The position numbers and the translations under genes were made by a program. A DNA stretch of 5,802 nucleotides from Sphingomonas sp. (lineage in GTDB: Bacteria > Pseudomonadota > Alphaproteobacteria > Sphingomonadales > Sphingomonadaceae). Below are positions 1-5,802 of the stretch, in pieces. The DNA lies in assembly GCA_019747165.1 (NCBI GenBank), contig JAIERC010000296.1:1-5802 (forward strand), in the 5' to 3' direction. The notes beneath the pieces were generated by a model, which did not search any database, was not told the origin of the DNA, and worked only from the letters and a program-made list of their open reading frames with translations. How positions within the stretch are numbered: position 1 is the first letter of the stretch; each line of letters begins with the position of its first letter.

Positions 1-1120
1 GCAGCCGCACCGCCATATCGGCACTATGCGTTGCTCCACCCGCAAAGCGGCGGACGGCATCCGCCACGGCGGCCTTATCTTCACGCACCACCAGATCGCC
101 CGGATACAGCGGCGGCGCGGCGGGATCGACATCAGCAGCACGAACAAACGCATCGTTCATCTGGAGGAAGCGCCCCTCGCGATCGATCAGGGCTATCCCG
201 AACGGCATCAGCGATACCAGGCTGCGGACATGCGCCGATGCATTGGCGCCGATCGCAGGCCCGGTCGTTTCCTCTTCGTCAAGCAGCGCCACCAGCAAAG
301 GCGCATCATCGCCCTCGATAAACGGGATTTGCACCACGCGCAGCGGCGTGCCCTTCAGCCCCTCGCGCTCGAACCGGACCATGCCCTGGCCATCAGTGAT
401 CAGGAAGCGCGCGAAATCGCGGCCAGCAATCGCGCCTTCCTCATGCCCCATTGCCCGCACCCGAAACACCCGATTTGCCGCGCGAATTCGGCCATCGGCG
501 GTGATCAGCGCGGTCATGATCCCGGCCGTCGCCAGCCGATTGCCGACCGTACCACCGATCATCGCCTCGACGGTCGCAGCGAGATCAGCCCCTTGCGCCC
601 CGGCAAAGCGCCAGACGAGCATATCCTCCGCCTCACCCGCCCGCTCGATCGATGCAGCGATAGGCCCCGCATCGATCATCAGCCGATCAAGACCAGCGAC
701 ACCGTCTCGCCAGGCAGCACGCCCCGCGCTGGCGAGTTCGGCAATCTGCGTTTCCCCAACCGGCAGATTGGGCGGCGTCGGGAAGCCGCCAAAGACGAGC
801 TGATAGCGATTATTGGCGCAGATCAAGCGGCCAGCGCGATCCGTGACCGCAACCGCATCGCTGCTCGCCTCCGCCAGCGCGCGAGCGACAGACCAGTCGG
901 TTTCGGCTGGTACGGTGGCAGCCGGTGCGATCATCGCCCTTATGCCGATGACGATTCCGAACAGCACGATCGCGCCACCCAAAAAGCCTGCCGCGATCAC
1001 GGGATCGCCAATCGCGGCCAGCACCACGACCGCCGCCGTCAGCCCGCAGAGCAACGCGAGCAGCGCCGCCATTCGGGCGGGGCGACGGATCGACGCGGAC
1101 GGTACAGAAAGGCTGGCCAT
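1..1120 (-). CDS. cckA: CckA-like PAS-domain sensor histidine kinase, N-terminal part (3' end outside window)
   Basis: I translated the minus strand by hand; the frame stays open from the ATG at 1120 to the window edge (373 codons), so the catalytic half is not in view. Residues about 17-37 and 40-60 are two adjacent hydrophobic segments separated by a short GDP turn, predicting a membrane hairpin anchor. Three PAS-like modules follow, each with a 'hydrophobic-TD/ID-x-x-G-R' strand and then N/AN: about 84-112 (AVAVTDRAGRLICANNRY), about 201-222 (TALITADGRIRAANRVF) and about 303-328 (GIALIDREGRFLQMNDAF). Two membrane segments followed by tandem PAS modules match the front half of alphaproteobacterial CckA, the hybrid kinase that feeds phosphate through ChpT to CtrA in cell-cycle control. 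The H-box, ATPase and receiver domains that would prove this lie beyond position 1. The start has AAGGGGG only 1-6 nt upstream; a later in-frame ATG at 1072 lacks any ribosome site. It lies 37 nt after the peptidase stop and is probably co-transcribed with it. Another PAS sensor kinase remains possible. Confidence 0.72.
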   Translation of the reverse strand, partial: MASLSVPSASIRRPARMAALLALLCGLTAAVVVLAAIGDPVIAAGFLGGAIVLFGIVIGIRAMIAPAATVPAETDWSVARALAEASSDAVAVTDRAGRLICANNRYQLVFGGFPTPPNLPVGETQIAELASAGRAAWRDGVAGLDRLMIDAGPIAASIERAGEAEDMLVWRFAGAQGADLAATVEAMIGGTVGNRLATAGIMTALITADGRIRAANRVFRVRAMGHEEGAIAGRDFARFLITDGQGMVRFEREGLKGTPLRVVQIPFIEGDDAPLLVALLDEEETTGPAIGANASAHVRSLVSLMPFGIALIDREGRFLQMNDAFVRAADVDPAAPPLYPGDLVVREDKAAVADAVRRFAGGATHSADMAVRL

Positions 1121-1157
1121 GCCCCCTTTTGGCCCCGTCCGCGCGACCGTCAAGCGG

Positions 1158-3227
1158 CTACCAGATGCGGACGCGATCTTCGGGCTTCAGCACCAGCTTC
1201 TGGCCATCCTTTGGCGCAAAGGCGGCGTACCAGGGATCGAGATTGCGGACGATCCAGGCGCGTTGTTCACCCGGCGCGTGGGGATCGGTCAGCAGCCGAT
1301 TCCGGAGATCAGCCTCGCGGTGCTTGCGCCGCCACACTTGCGCATAGCCGAGATAGAATCGCTGATCCCCGGTGAGCCCATCGATGACCGGCGCGGGCTT
1401 GCCGCCAAGCGAGGCGTGATAGGCATCGATCGCCGCCGACAGCCCGGCCAGATCAGCGGTATTCTCGCCCAGCGTCAGCCCGCCCTTCACATGAAAGCCC
1501 GGCAGCGGCTCATAGGCATCGAACTGCGCGACCAGCTTGGCCGTGCGCGCCTTGAACGCAGCGATATCGGCATCGGTCCACCACTGGGTCAGCCGCCCTT
1601 TGGCATCGAATTTCGATCCCTGATCATCGAAATGATGGCTCATTTCATGCCCGATCACCGCACCAATCGCGCCATAATTCACCGCCGGATCGGCCTTTGG
1701 ATCAAAGAAGGGCGGCTGGAGGATCGCGGCCGGGAAGGTAATCGCCACCAAGGTTGGGTTGGCCTGCGCATTCACCGTCATTGGGGCGAGGCCCCATTCC
1801 CAGCGATAGATCGGCTTGCCGAGCTTGTCCTTGTTATAGCGATCCGCCCATTGGTTCGCCCGCAGCTTGTTGCCAAACGCATCGCCCCGCGTAATCACCA
1901 GCGCCGAATAATCGCGCCATTTATCGGGATAGCCGATCCGCGGAACAAAGGCGGCGAGTTTGGCATGCGCCTTCACCTTGGTTTCAGCGGACATCCATTC
2001 AAGATTGTCGAGCCGCACATTCATTGCCGCGATGATGTTCTTGACGAGCTGATCCATCGCCGCCTTGGTCGCCGGCGGAAAATAACGCGCGACATAGATT
2101 TTCGACACGTCATCGGTGATCGCCCCGGACGTCCAGTTCACCGCGCGCTTCCAGCGGGCCTGCTGTTCAGGCGTGCCGCCCAGGACAGTGCCGTACATCG
2201 CAAAGCGCGCTTCATCGAATTTCTTGGGCAGCACATCGGCAAAGCCATCAAGCGAGCGGATCAGCAATTGATCCTTGAGTACCGCCAGCGGCGTTGCCTG
2301 AATCAGTGCTGCCATCTTGGTAATCGCGGACGGCTGGCCGACGATCACCGTTTTGACGGGGGTGCCGACCGCCTTGAAATACCCGGCGAAATCAAAGCCG
2401 GGCGCCATTTTCTGCAGATCGGCTACCGCCATCTTGTTATAGGTCTTGTCGGCATCACGGCTTTCGATCCGCGTCCAATGCGCCTTGGCGATCTCCGTTT
2501 CGAAATCGACAACGGCCTTGGCCCGGGCCGCTGCATTGCCTTCCCCCGCCAGCGTAAACATCTGCGCGATATAGGCCTGATAAGCAGTGCGCGCGGCGAC
2601 CAGCTTGGCATCATCGCTGAGATAATAATCGCGGTCCGGCAGCCCCAGCCCGGCCTGACGCAGGCTGACGGTGTAGACATCGGGGTCTTTGGCATCCTGC
2701 GACACGCCGCTGCCAAACGGCACGCCGACCCCATTGCGATCCGCTTGCGCGACCAGCGCGGCATAGCCCGCCTTTGATTTCAGCGCCTTGATCGTGCCAA
2801 GCCAGGGCTTGATCGGCGCCAGTCCCTTGGCCTCAATCGTCTTGGTGTCGAGATAGGCGGCATAAGCGGCCCCGATCTTTGACTTCGGCTTTTTCATCGC
2901 CGCTTCAAGCAGCCCGCGCGTCCGCTTTTGCGAGACGTCCTGCAGGATATCGAACGAACTGTAGCTGGCCTTGTCGGCCGGAATTTCGGTATTCTTCGCC
3001 CAGGTGCCATTGGCAAAGCCAAAGAAATCATCGCCCGGCTGCACGCTTGGGTCCATGCCCGCGGTATCAAAGCCAAAGCTGCCATATTGCGGGCGTTCAG
3101 CACTGGCGGACGGCATGACATGGACATTGGGGGCGGTGTTTTGCGCCCCGGCTTGCGCGAAGGTGACCCCGGCAAGCGTTGCGGTGGCGGTGGCGAGGAG
3201 CATCGAAACGAAGAGCGACTGCCGCAT
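1158..3227 (-). CDS. Secreted M13-family (neprilysin/PepO-like) zinc metallopeptidase
   Basis: This 689-residue protein has the length and layout of bacterial M13 endopeptidases, which cleave peptides in the periplasm. It begins with a signal peptide (MRQ, then a hydrophobic stretch to about residue 23, with a likely cleavage after TFA). The large N-terminal M13 domain starts near residue 50 (GFDTAGMDPSVQPGDDFFGF) and the catalytic domain covers about 483-689. The zinc site is complete: HEMSH at 527-531 supplies His527, His531 and the general base Glu528; GENTAD supplies Glu588 as third ligand and Asp592. His650 and Arg656 (HAPGEQR) fit the substrate- and transition-state-binding His and Arg of neprilysin. 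The protein ends VRIW, as bacterial members do, in place of the mammalian CxxW. The substrate-backbone motif is unusual: Asn486-Ala487 are kept, but the usual NAYY...NEIVFPA reads NAQANPTLVAITFPA. The start is supported by TAAGGA six nt upstream and by the signal peptide. The physiological substrate cannot be told from sequence. Confidence 0.95.
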   Translation of the reverse strand: MRQSLFVSMLLATATATLAGVTFAQAGAQNTAPNVHVMPSASAERPQYGSFGFDTAGMDPSVQPGDDFFGFANGTWAKNTEIPADKASYSSFDILQDVSQKRTRGLLEAAMKKPKSKIGAAYAAYLDTKTIEAKGLAPIKPWLGTIKALKSKAGYAALVAQADRNGVGVPFGSGVSQDAKDPDVYTVSLRQAGLGLPDRDYYLSDDAKLVAARTAYQAYIAQMFTLAGEGNAAARAKAVVDFETEIAKAHWTRIESRDADKTYNKMAVADLQKMAPGFDFAGYFKAVGTPVKTVIVGQPSAITKMAALIQATPLAVLKDQLLIRSLDGFADVLPKKFDEARFAMYGTVLGGTPEQQARWKRAVNWTSGAITDDVSKIYVARYFPPATKAAMDQLVKNIIAAMNVRLDNLEWMSAETKVKAHAKLAAFVPRIGYPDKWRDYSALVITRGDAFGNKLRANQWADRYNKDKLGKPIYRWEWGLAPMTVNAQANPTLVAITFPAAILQPPFFDPKADPAVNYGAIGAVIGHEMSHHFDDQGSKFDAKGRLTQWWTDADIAAFKARTAKLVAQFDAYEPLPGFHVKGGLTLGENTADLAGLSAAIDAYHASLGGKPAPVIDGLTGDQRFYLGYAQVWRRKHREADLRNRLLTDPHAPGEQRAWIVRNLDPWYAAFAPKDGQKLVLKPEDRVRIW

Positions 3228-3233
3228 GGGTCA

Positions 3234-3239
3234 TCCTTA
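3234..3239 (-). promoter_or_regulatory. Ribosome binding site of the M13 peptidase gene
   Basis: The minus strand reads TAAGGA with a six-base gap to the ATG at 3227. It is a good match to the anti-Shine-Dalgarno complement and fixes the start that carries the signal peptide. Confidence 0.7.
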
Positions 3240-3270
3240 TGCTTGGGTAGATCGGGTGCCTGGATGGATT

Positions 3271-3288
3271 TAGGACCGGGTGGTCCTA
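3271..3288 (-). repeat. Perfect 7-bp inverted repeat in the peptidase leader
   Basis: TAGGACC (3271-3277) and GGTCCTA (3282-3288) are perfect reverse complements separated by four bases. The repeat lies about 44-61 nt upstream of the peptidase ATG. It could be an operator or a stem-loop in the 5' untranslated region. It has no T-run after it on the minus strand, so it is not a classical terminator. The symmetry is directly visible; any function is inference. Confidence 0.5.
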
Positions 3289-3295
3289 GTGCCGG

Positions 3296-3307
3296 GGGTG
3301 GACACCC
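3296..3307 (-). repeat. Short palindrome near the predicted peptidase transcription start
   Basis: GGGTG (3296-3300) and CACCC (3303-3307) are perfect reverse complements around a two-base centre. The element sits immediately downstream of the candidate -10 box at 3310-3315, where a repressor site would block initiation. It is short enough to arise by chance in GC-rich DNA. Confidence 0.3.
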
Positions 3308-3309
3308 AT

Positions 3310-3337
3310 TTTCTACCGCAATTGGGCGGCTAGTCAA
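3310..3337 (-). promoter_or_regulatory. Candidate sigma-70-type promoter of the M13 peptidase gene
   Basis: On the minus strand TTGACT (3332-3337) and TAGAAA (3310-3315) are 16 bases apart; AGAAAA one base further gives a 17-base gap. The -35 box matches TTGACA in five of six positions and the -10 box is weak. The start of transcription would fall near 3302, giving a leader of about 75 nt that includes both palindromes. The spacer holds a CCGC/GCGG inverted repeat (3317-3330). The surrounding 140-nt gap is AT-richer than the genes around it. This is consensus reading only. Confidence 0.35.
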
Positions 3338-3367
3338 ATTTGTGACAATTGAAACCCAATGTCTTTT

Positions 3368-3850
3368 TCAGCCCCTGTCACGCATGATTCTGCCCTGTTC
3401 GCGCTTCCAATCGCGCTCTTTGATCGTTTCGCGCTTGTCATGCGCCTTTTTGCCCTTGGCCAGCGCGAGTTCGACCTTCGCCCGCCCCTTTGAATTGAAA
3501 TAGATCATCAGCGGTACCAACGTCATCCCCTCGCGCGCGACGGCACCGTGCATCTTGTTGATCTCGCGCTCATGCAGCAGCAATTTGCGCGGCCGCTTGG
3601 GTTCATGGTTGAAGCGATTGCCATGGCTGAATTCGGGGACGTTCGAATTGATCAGCCAGACTTGATTGTCCTTCACCTCGGCATAACTCTCAGCGATCGA
3701 CCCCGTCCCCGCCCGCAGTGCCTTCACCTCGGTACCGGTCAGCGCGATGCCAGCCTCAAACACCGTCTCGATCGCATAATCGAACTTCGCACGCCGGTTT
3801 TCGGCGACGATCTTGGTTTTTTCGAAAGTGGGCGGTTTGGGACGGGCCAT
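3368..3850 (-). CDS. smpB: SsrA-binding protein SmpB
   Basis: SmpB binds tmRNA and carries it to stalled ribosomes, where trans-translation tags the incomplete protein and frees the ribosome. The 160-residue product has the usual family length. Visible landmarks are the N-terminal KIVAENRRAKFDY segment, TGTEVKALRAG at 38-48, SYAEVKDNQVWL at 55-66, the strongly conserved FNHEPKRPRKLLLH block at 80-93, and the basic tail beginning KGKKAHDKRE (132-141), whose helix enters the empty decoding site. The ATG at 3850 is chosen because MARPKPPTFEK is the family-type N-terminus. The frame is open to an ATG at 3922, but those 24 extra residues (Pro-rich, no family match) are not credible. No purine-rich ribosome site precedes 3850, so translation may be leaderless or nearly so. 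The tmRNA gene is not in the window. The upstream HNH-like gene ends 120 nt away. Confidence 0.97.
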   Translation of the reverse strand: MARPKPPTFEKTKIVAENRRAKFDYAIETVFEAGIALTGTEVKALRAGTGSIAESYAEVKDNQVWLINSNVPEFSHGNRFNHEPKRPRKLLLHEREINKMHGAVAREGMTLVPLMIYFNSKGRAKVELALAKGKKAHDKRETIKERDWKREQGRIMRDRG

Positions 3851-3860
3851 AAGGGAGCGG

Positions 3861-3889
3861 CATGTAGGCGCGGGCGGGGGATAAGGGAA
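3861..3889 (-). promoter_or_regulatory. smpB: Weak candidate promoter close to the smpB start
   Basis: The minus strand has TACATG (3861-3866) as a possible -10 box, 17 bases from TTCCCT (3884-3889). Transcription starting 6-7 bases after the -10 box would begin only a few bases before the smpB ATG, which fits the missing Shine-Dalgarno sequence. The -35 match is poor, and the C-rich stretch offers little else. Confidence 0.22.
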
Positions 3890-3970
3890 GCGGTTGGGGG
3901 AAACGGTCGTTCCGCGTTCCAAAGTGTGGATCGGATATGCGGACGCTCCACTCAGAAAACGGGGTGAAGG

Positions 3971-4975
3971 TCAAATCTCGCCTGCAAGCCGCATTTGAAT
4001 ATCAATCCTTGCTTTGCCCACGACGACCAAATGCGCGGGACTGCCCAGCGTGGGATAAAGCTGCAAGCGGGCGGTAATCAGGCCCTGCTCTTCGCCGCCC
4101 ATCGCTTCGCCAAGAAATATCTGCAGCGTGTGGTTATCTGTGTCCTCGCAAGGCGCTTCAAAGGGATCGTCGCCTACGAATTCGGCGACGTCATCGGAGC
4201 GGCATAGGATAAGGTCGAGCAAATATGGTTCAAAGGAATCTAGCCCATACTGCGACGCCGCAAAGGCATGTGCTGTCTTCGCAAGCGACCTAAGGTAATG
4301 CAGGCGGCTGACTTGTCCCGATTTATAAGCGACGTGGTTTGCCCCGGTTTCCTCGCGGACTTTGCTGCACAGAGCGTTAAGGCCTTCGCGATCTGCGAAC
4401 GACCAAGGCTTCCCCTGCTCCAGTTGAAGCGACAAAGGGCTTCGCAGGCGTCGCGGCATAGGAGATTGCCAAAGATGGACGGCGAGAGGCAGCTCGTCGA
4501 TGGGGATCCTGCGAATGCATAAATCCCTCATGAACTGGCCTACGTCGTCGACCTCCACGAATTGCACATCGACATGAGTCATCCGATCTTTCTTCTTCGT
4601 GCGCGAAGGTGCATCGACTTGAGCACGAAAAATGCCCAGCTGCTTTCTTAGCACTTCTTGTTCATACCGCTGAATGATGTTTTGGCATGTATTGCAGCAC
4701 GATTTGTCCATGATAATCATATCTGCCGCAAGCGCGTATGGAATAACGTGCTCGTTGTTGAGTTTCGCTTCTTTGTCACCGCAGTAAATGCATTGACCGG
4801 GAGACGGAAATCGGATGACCTTGCTTTTATAGAGTTCGTGAACGTCGAGTCTCATTCGCGAGTTCTTTTCCCTAGTGTACATGCTCCACCACTCTGAACG
4901 ACCATTCTGCCTTGCTGAATGATTGTCGGCAATCGGGAAACGCGGGGCGACCGGGAACGGCAAGCTATAGAGCAT
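3971..4975 (-). CDS. HNH-endonuclease-like protein with N-terminal Cys4/EH zinc module; C-terminal region unrecognised
   Basis: Counting from the ATG at 4975 (334 residues), residues 62-97 carry C-I-Y-C-G, then NNEHVIP (Glu75-His76), then C-C-N-T-C (Cys94 and Cys97). Two CxxC pairs bracketing an EHxIP core are the signature of HNH_5-type zinc nucleases, and the following RYEQEVLRKQLGIFRAQ segment resembles the helix after the zinc module in such proteins. Residues about 130-334 match no family I recognise. DNA cleavage is therefore inferred from the fold only; a Cys4 zinc-binding protein without nuclease activity is possible. The start is uncertain. The ATG at 4975 has a near-perfect ribosome site and lies 24 nt after dapA, but the first 31-40 residues look unlike the rest; ATGs at 4882 (303 aa) and 4855 (294 aa) also precede the domain. 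By hand count, 4561-4860 is about 47% GC, against about 63-68% in sampled stretches of dapA and the peptidase gene, suggesting acquisition by transfer. Confidence 0.8.
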   Translation of the reverse strand: MLYSLPFPVAPRFPIADNHSARQNGRSEWWSMYTREKNSRMRLDVHELYKSKVIRFPSPGQCIYCGDKEAKLNNEHVIPYALAADMIIMDKSCCNTCQNIIQRYEQEVLRKQLGIFRAQVDAPSRTKKKDRMTHVDVQFVEVDDVGQFMRDLCIRRIPIDELPLAVHLWQSPMPRRLRSPLSLQLEQGKPWSFADREGLNALCSKVREETGANHVAYKSGQVSRLHYLRSLAKTAHAFAASQYGLDSFEPYLLDLILCRSDDVAEFVGDDPFEAPCEDTDNHTLQIFLGEAMGGEEQGLITARLQLYPTLGSPAHLVVVGKARIDIQMRLAGEI

Positions 4976-4983
4976 TAGCTGCC

Positions 4984-4992
4984 ACCCCCTTA
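4984..4992 (-). promoter_or_regulatory. Strong Shine-Dalgarno sequence just after dapA
   Basis: The minus strand reads TAAGGGGGT, eight of nine positions matching TAAGGAGGT, with eight bases to the ATG at 4975. It is the best ribosome site in the window and favours 4975 as the start of the HNH-like gene, in an apparent operon with dapA. It could instead be a leftover from a gene that formerly followed dapA directly. Confidence 0.6.
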
Positions 4993-4999
4993 TGTCAGT

Positions 5000-5802
5000 T
5001 CAAAACTTCACCAACCCGGCATGCGCCAACGCCGCATCCACCGCCCCCTGACTCGCCTCACTCGGCCAGGTCATCGGCAACCGCAGCGTCTCCGGAAAAT
5101 CGGGTTGGACGCGGGTCAGCGCGTATTTGATCGGGCCGGGCGATGCGTCGCTGAACAGCGCGACATAGAGCGGGAACAGGCGGTCCTGATACTCGCGCGC
5201 CGCCGCATAATCGCCCGCCGCGCACGCCGCCTGAAAATCGGCGCACAGGCGCGGCGCGACATTGGCGGCGACCGAGATGCACCCCACCCCGCCCATCGCG
5301 TTGAACGCCAGCGCGGTCTCATCATTGCCCGACAATTGGCAGAAATCCGCGCCGCACGCCGCGCGCTGGGCGGTGACGCGCTGGAGAACGCCGGTCGCGT
5401 CCTTCACGCCGACCACGCTCGGGAAAGCAGCGGTGATGCGCCCCATCGTCTCCACCGCGATATCTGTCACCGTCCGGCCGGGGACGTTGTACAGGATGAT
5501 CGGCAAGTCGCAGGATTGGGCAACTGCCTCGAAATGGCGGAAAATCCCCTCCTGGCTGGGGCGGTTATAATAAGGCGGCACCATCAGCGCGGCATCGGCC
5601 CCGGCAGCCTTGGCGGCATCGATATTGAGCTTGGCGACGGCCGTATCGTTCGATCCCGCGCCCGCGATGACGGGCACCCGGCCAGCGGCTTGATCGACAC
5701 AGATATGCACGACGCGAAAATGCTCTTCGGCGGAGAGCGTCGCTGCCTCTCCCGTGGTGCCGCAGGGGACGAGCGCTGCCGAGCCCTGATCGATCTGCCA
5801 AT
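5000..5802 (-). CDS. dapA: 4-hydroxy-tetrahydrodipicolinate synthase (5' end outside window)
   Basis: DapA condenses pyruvate with L-aspartate-4-semialdehyde, the entry step of the diaminopimelate pathway that supplies lysine and peptidoglycan cross-links; it is cytoplasmic, a TIM barrel and usually a homotetramer. The 266 residues in view begin WQIDQGSAALVPCGTTGEAATL, so roughly 25-30 N-terminal residues are missing compared with the usual length of about 292. Family residues are all present: the GTTGE pyruvate-binding loop, PPYYNRPSQEG with the tyrosine of the catalytic relay, LYNVPGRT with the second catalytic tyrosine (codon 5489-5491) and the substrate-carboxylate arginine, and VGVKDATG with the Schiff-base lysine (codon 5402-5404). 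The C-terminus (DAALAHAGLVKF) is complete. No sign of disruption is seen. The next gene may start 24 nt after the stop, so read-through transcription into it is likely. Confidence 0.97.
   Translation of the reverse strand, partial: WQIDQGSAALVPCGTTGEAATLSAEEHFRVVHICVDQAAGRVPVIAGAGSNDTAVAKLNIDAAKAAGADAALMVPPYYNRPSQEGIFRHFEAVAQSCDLPIILYNVPGRTVTDIAVETMGRITAAFPSVVGVKDATGVLQRVTAQRAACGADFCQLSGNDETALAFNAMGGVGCISVAANVAPRLCADFQAACAAGDYAAAREYQDRLFPLYVALFSDASPGPIKYALTRVQPDFPETLRLPMTWPSEASQGAVDAALAHAGLVKF

Noticed and set aside
26..1375. Plus-strand open frame of 449 codons
   Set aside because: It is Arg/Asp/His-rich low-complexity translation antisense to the PAS kinase, whose own reading shows repeated PAS motifs and membrane segments.
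813..2777. Long plus-strand open frame (654 codons)
   Set aside because: It lies antisense to the M13 peptidase and the kinase, has a His/Arg/Ile-rich composition typical of reverse-complemented GC-rich genes, and shows no domain; the minus-strand genes explain the region.
3338..3367. Possible terminator after smpB
   Set aside because: An ATTGGG/CCCAAT pair exists, but its loop is about 30 bases and no T-run follows the stem on the minus strand.
2928..3503. Plus-strand frame spanning the peptidase-smpB gap
   Set aside because: It runs antisense through the signal-peptide region of the peptidase and the end of smpB, with no recognisable motif and no ribosome site.
3851..3922. Upstream extension of smpB to the ATG at 3922 (184 aa)
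   Set aside because: The extra 24 residues are Pro/Arg-rich and outside the SmpB family; MARPKPPTFEK at 3850 is the expected N-terminus.
3851..3970. tmRNA (ssrA) or tRNA gene next to smpB
   Set aside because: The 120-base gap is too short and shows no tRNA-like acceptor end, T-arm sequence or tag-coding reading frame.
3945..4889. Direct GCTCCAC repeats (3945-3951 and 4883-4889) as target-site duplication
   Set aside because: Seven bases match but the flanking bases diverge and the copies do not sit at the edges of the composition change; chance is likely.

Overview
The window is a fragment of a high-GC alphaproteobacterial chromosome, most likely a sphingomonad (Sphingomonadales). The evidence is the SmpB sequence (it opens MARPKPPTFEKTKIVAENRR), the GC-rich codon use of most genes, and a PAS-rich membrane kinase that looks like CckA. 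All five genes are on the minus strand, so the transcription order runs from high to low coordinates: dapA (5' end outside the window), an HNH-nuclease-like gene, smpB, a secreted M13 metallopeptidase, and a cckA-like sensor kinase (3' end outside the window).

Region by region: 5000-5802 encodes the last 266 residues of 4-hydroxy-tetrahydrodipicolinate synthase, the first committed enzyme of the diaminopimelate/lysine branch. 3971-4975 holds an accessory gene with a Cys4/EH zinc-nuclease N-terminus and an unrecognised C-terminal part; its 5' half has clearly lower GC than its neighbours. 3368-3850 is smpB, the tmRNA partner of trans-translation, with no visible Shine-Dalgarno sequence. 3228-3367 is an intergenic region with a candidate promoter and two short palindromes in front of the peptidase gene. 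1158-3227 encodes a complete exported M13 (neprilysin/PepO-like) zinc metallopeptidase with an intact zinc site. 1-1120 encodes the first 373 residues of a sensor kinase with two membrane segments and three PAS-like modules.

Four of the five genes are housekeeping or core-type functions: lysine and cell-wall precursor synthesis, ribosome rescue, periplasmic proteolysis and cell-cycle signalling. They are not one pathway; the clustering looks like ordinary core gene order. The HNH-like gene is the only element that looks inserted. No tRNA, rRNA, tmRNA, CRISPR array, transposase or convincing rho-independent terminator was seen. No multi-gene novel system is visible. The points most worth checking are the HNH-like insert and its flanks, the divergent substrate-binding motif in the M13 peptidase, and the leaders of smpB and the peptidase gene.
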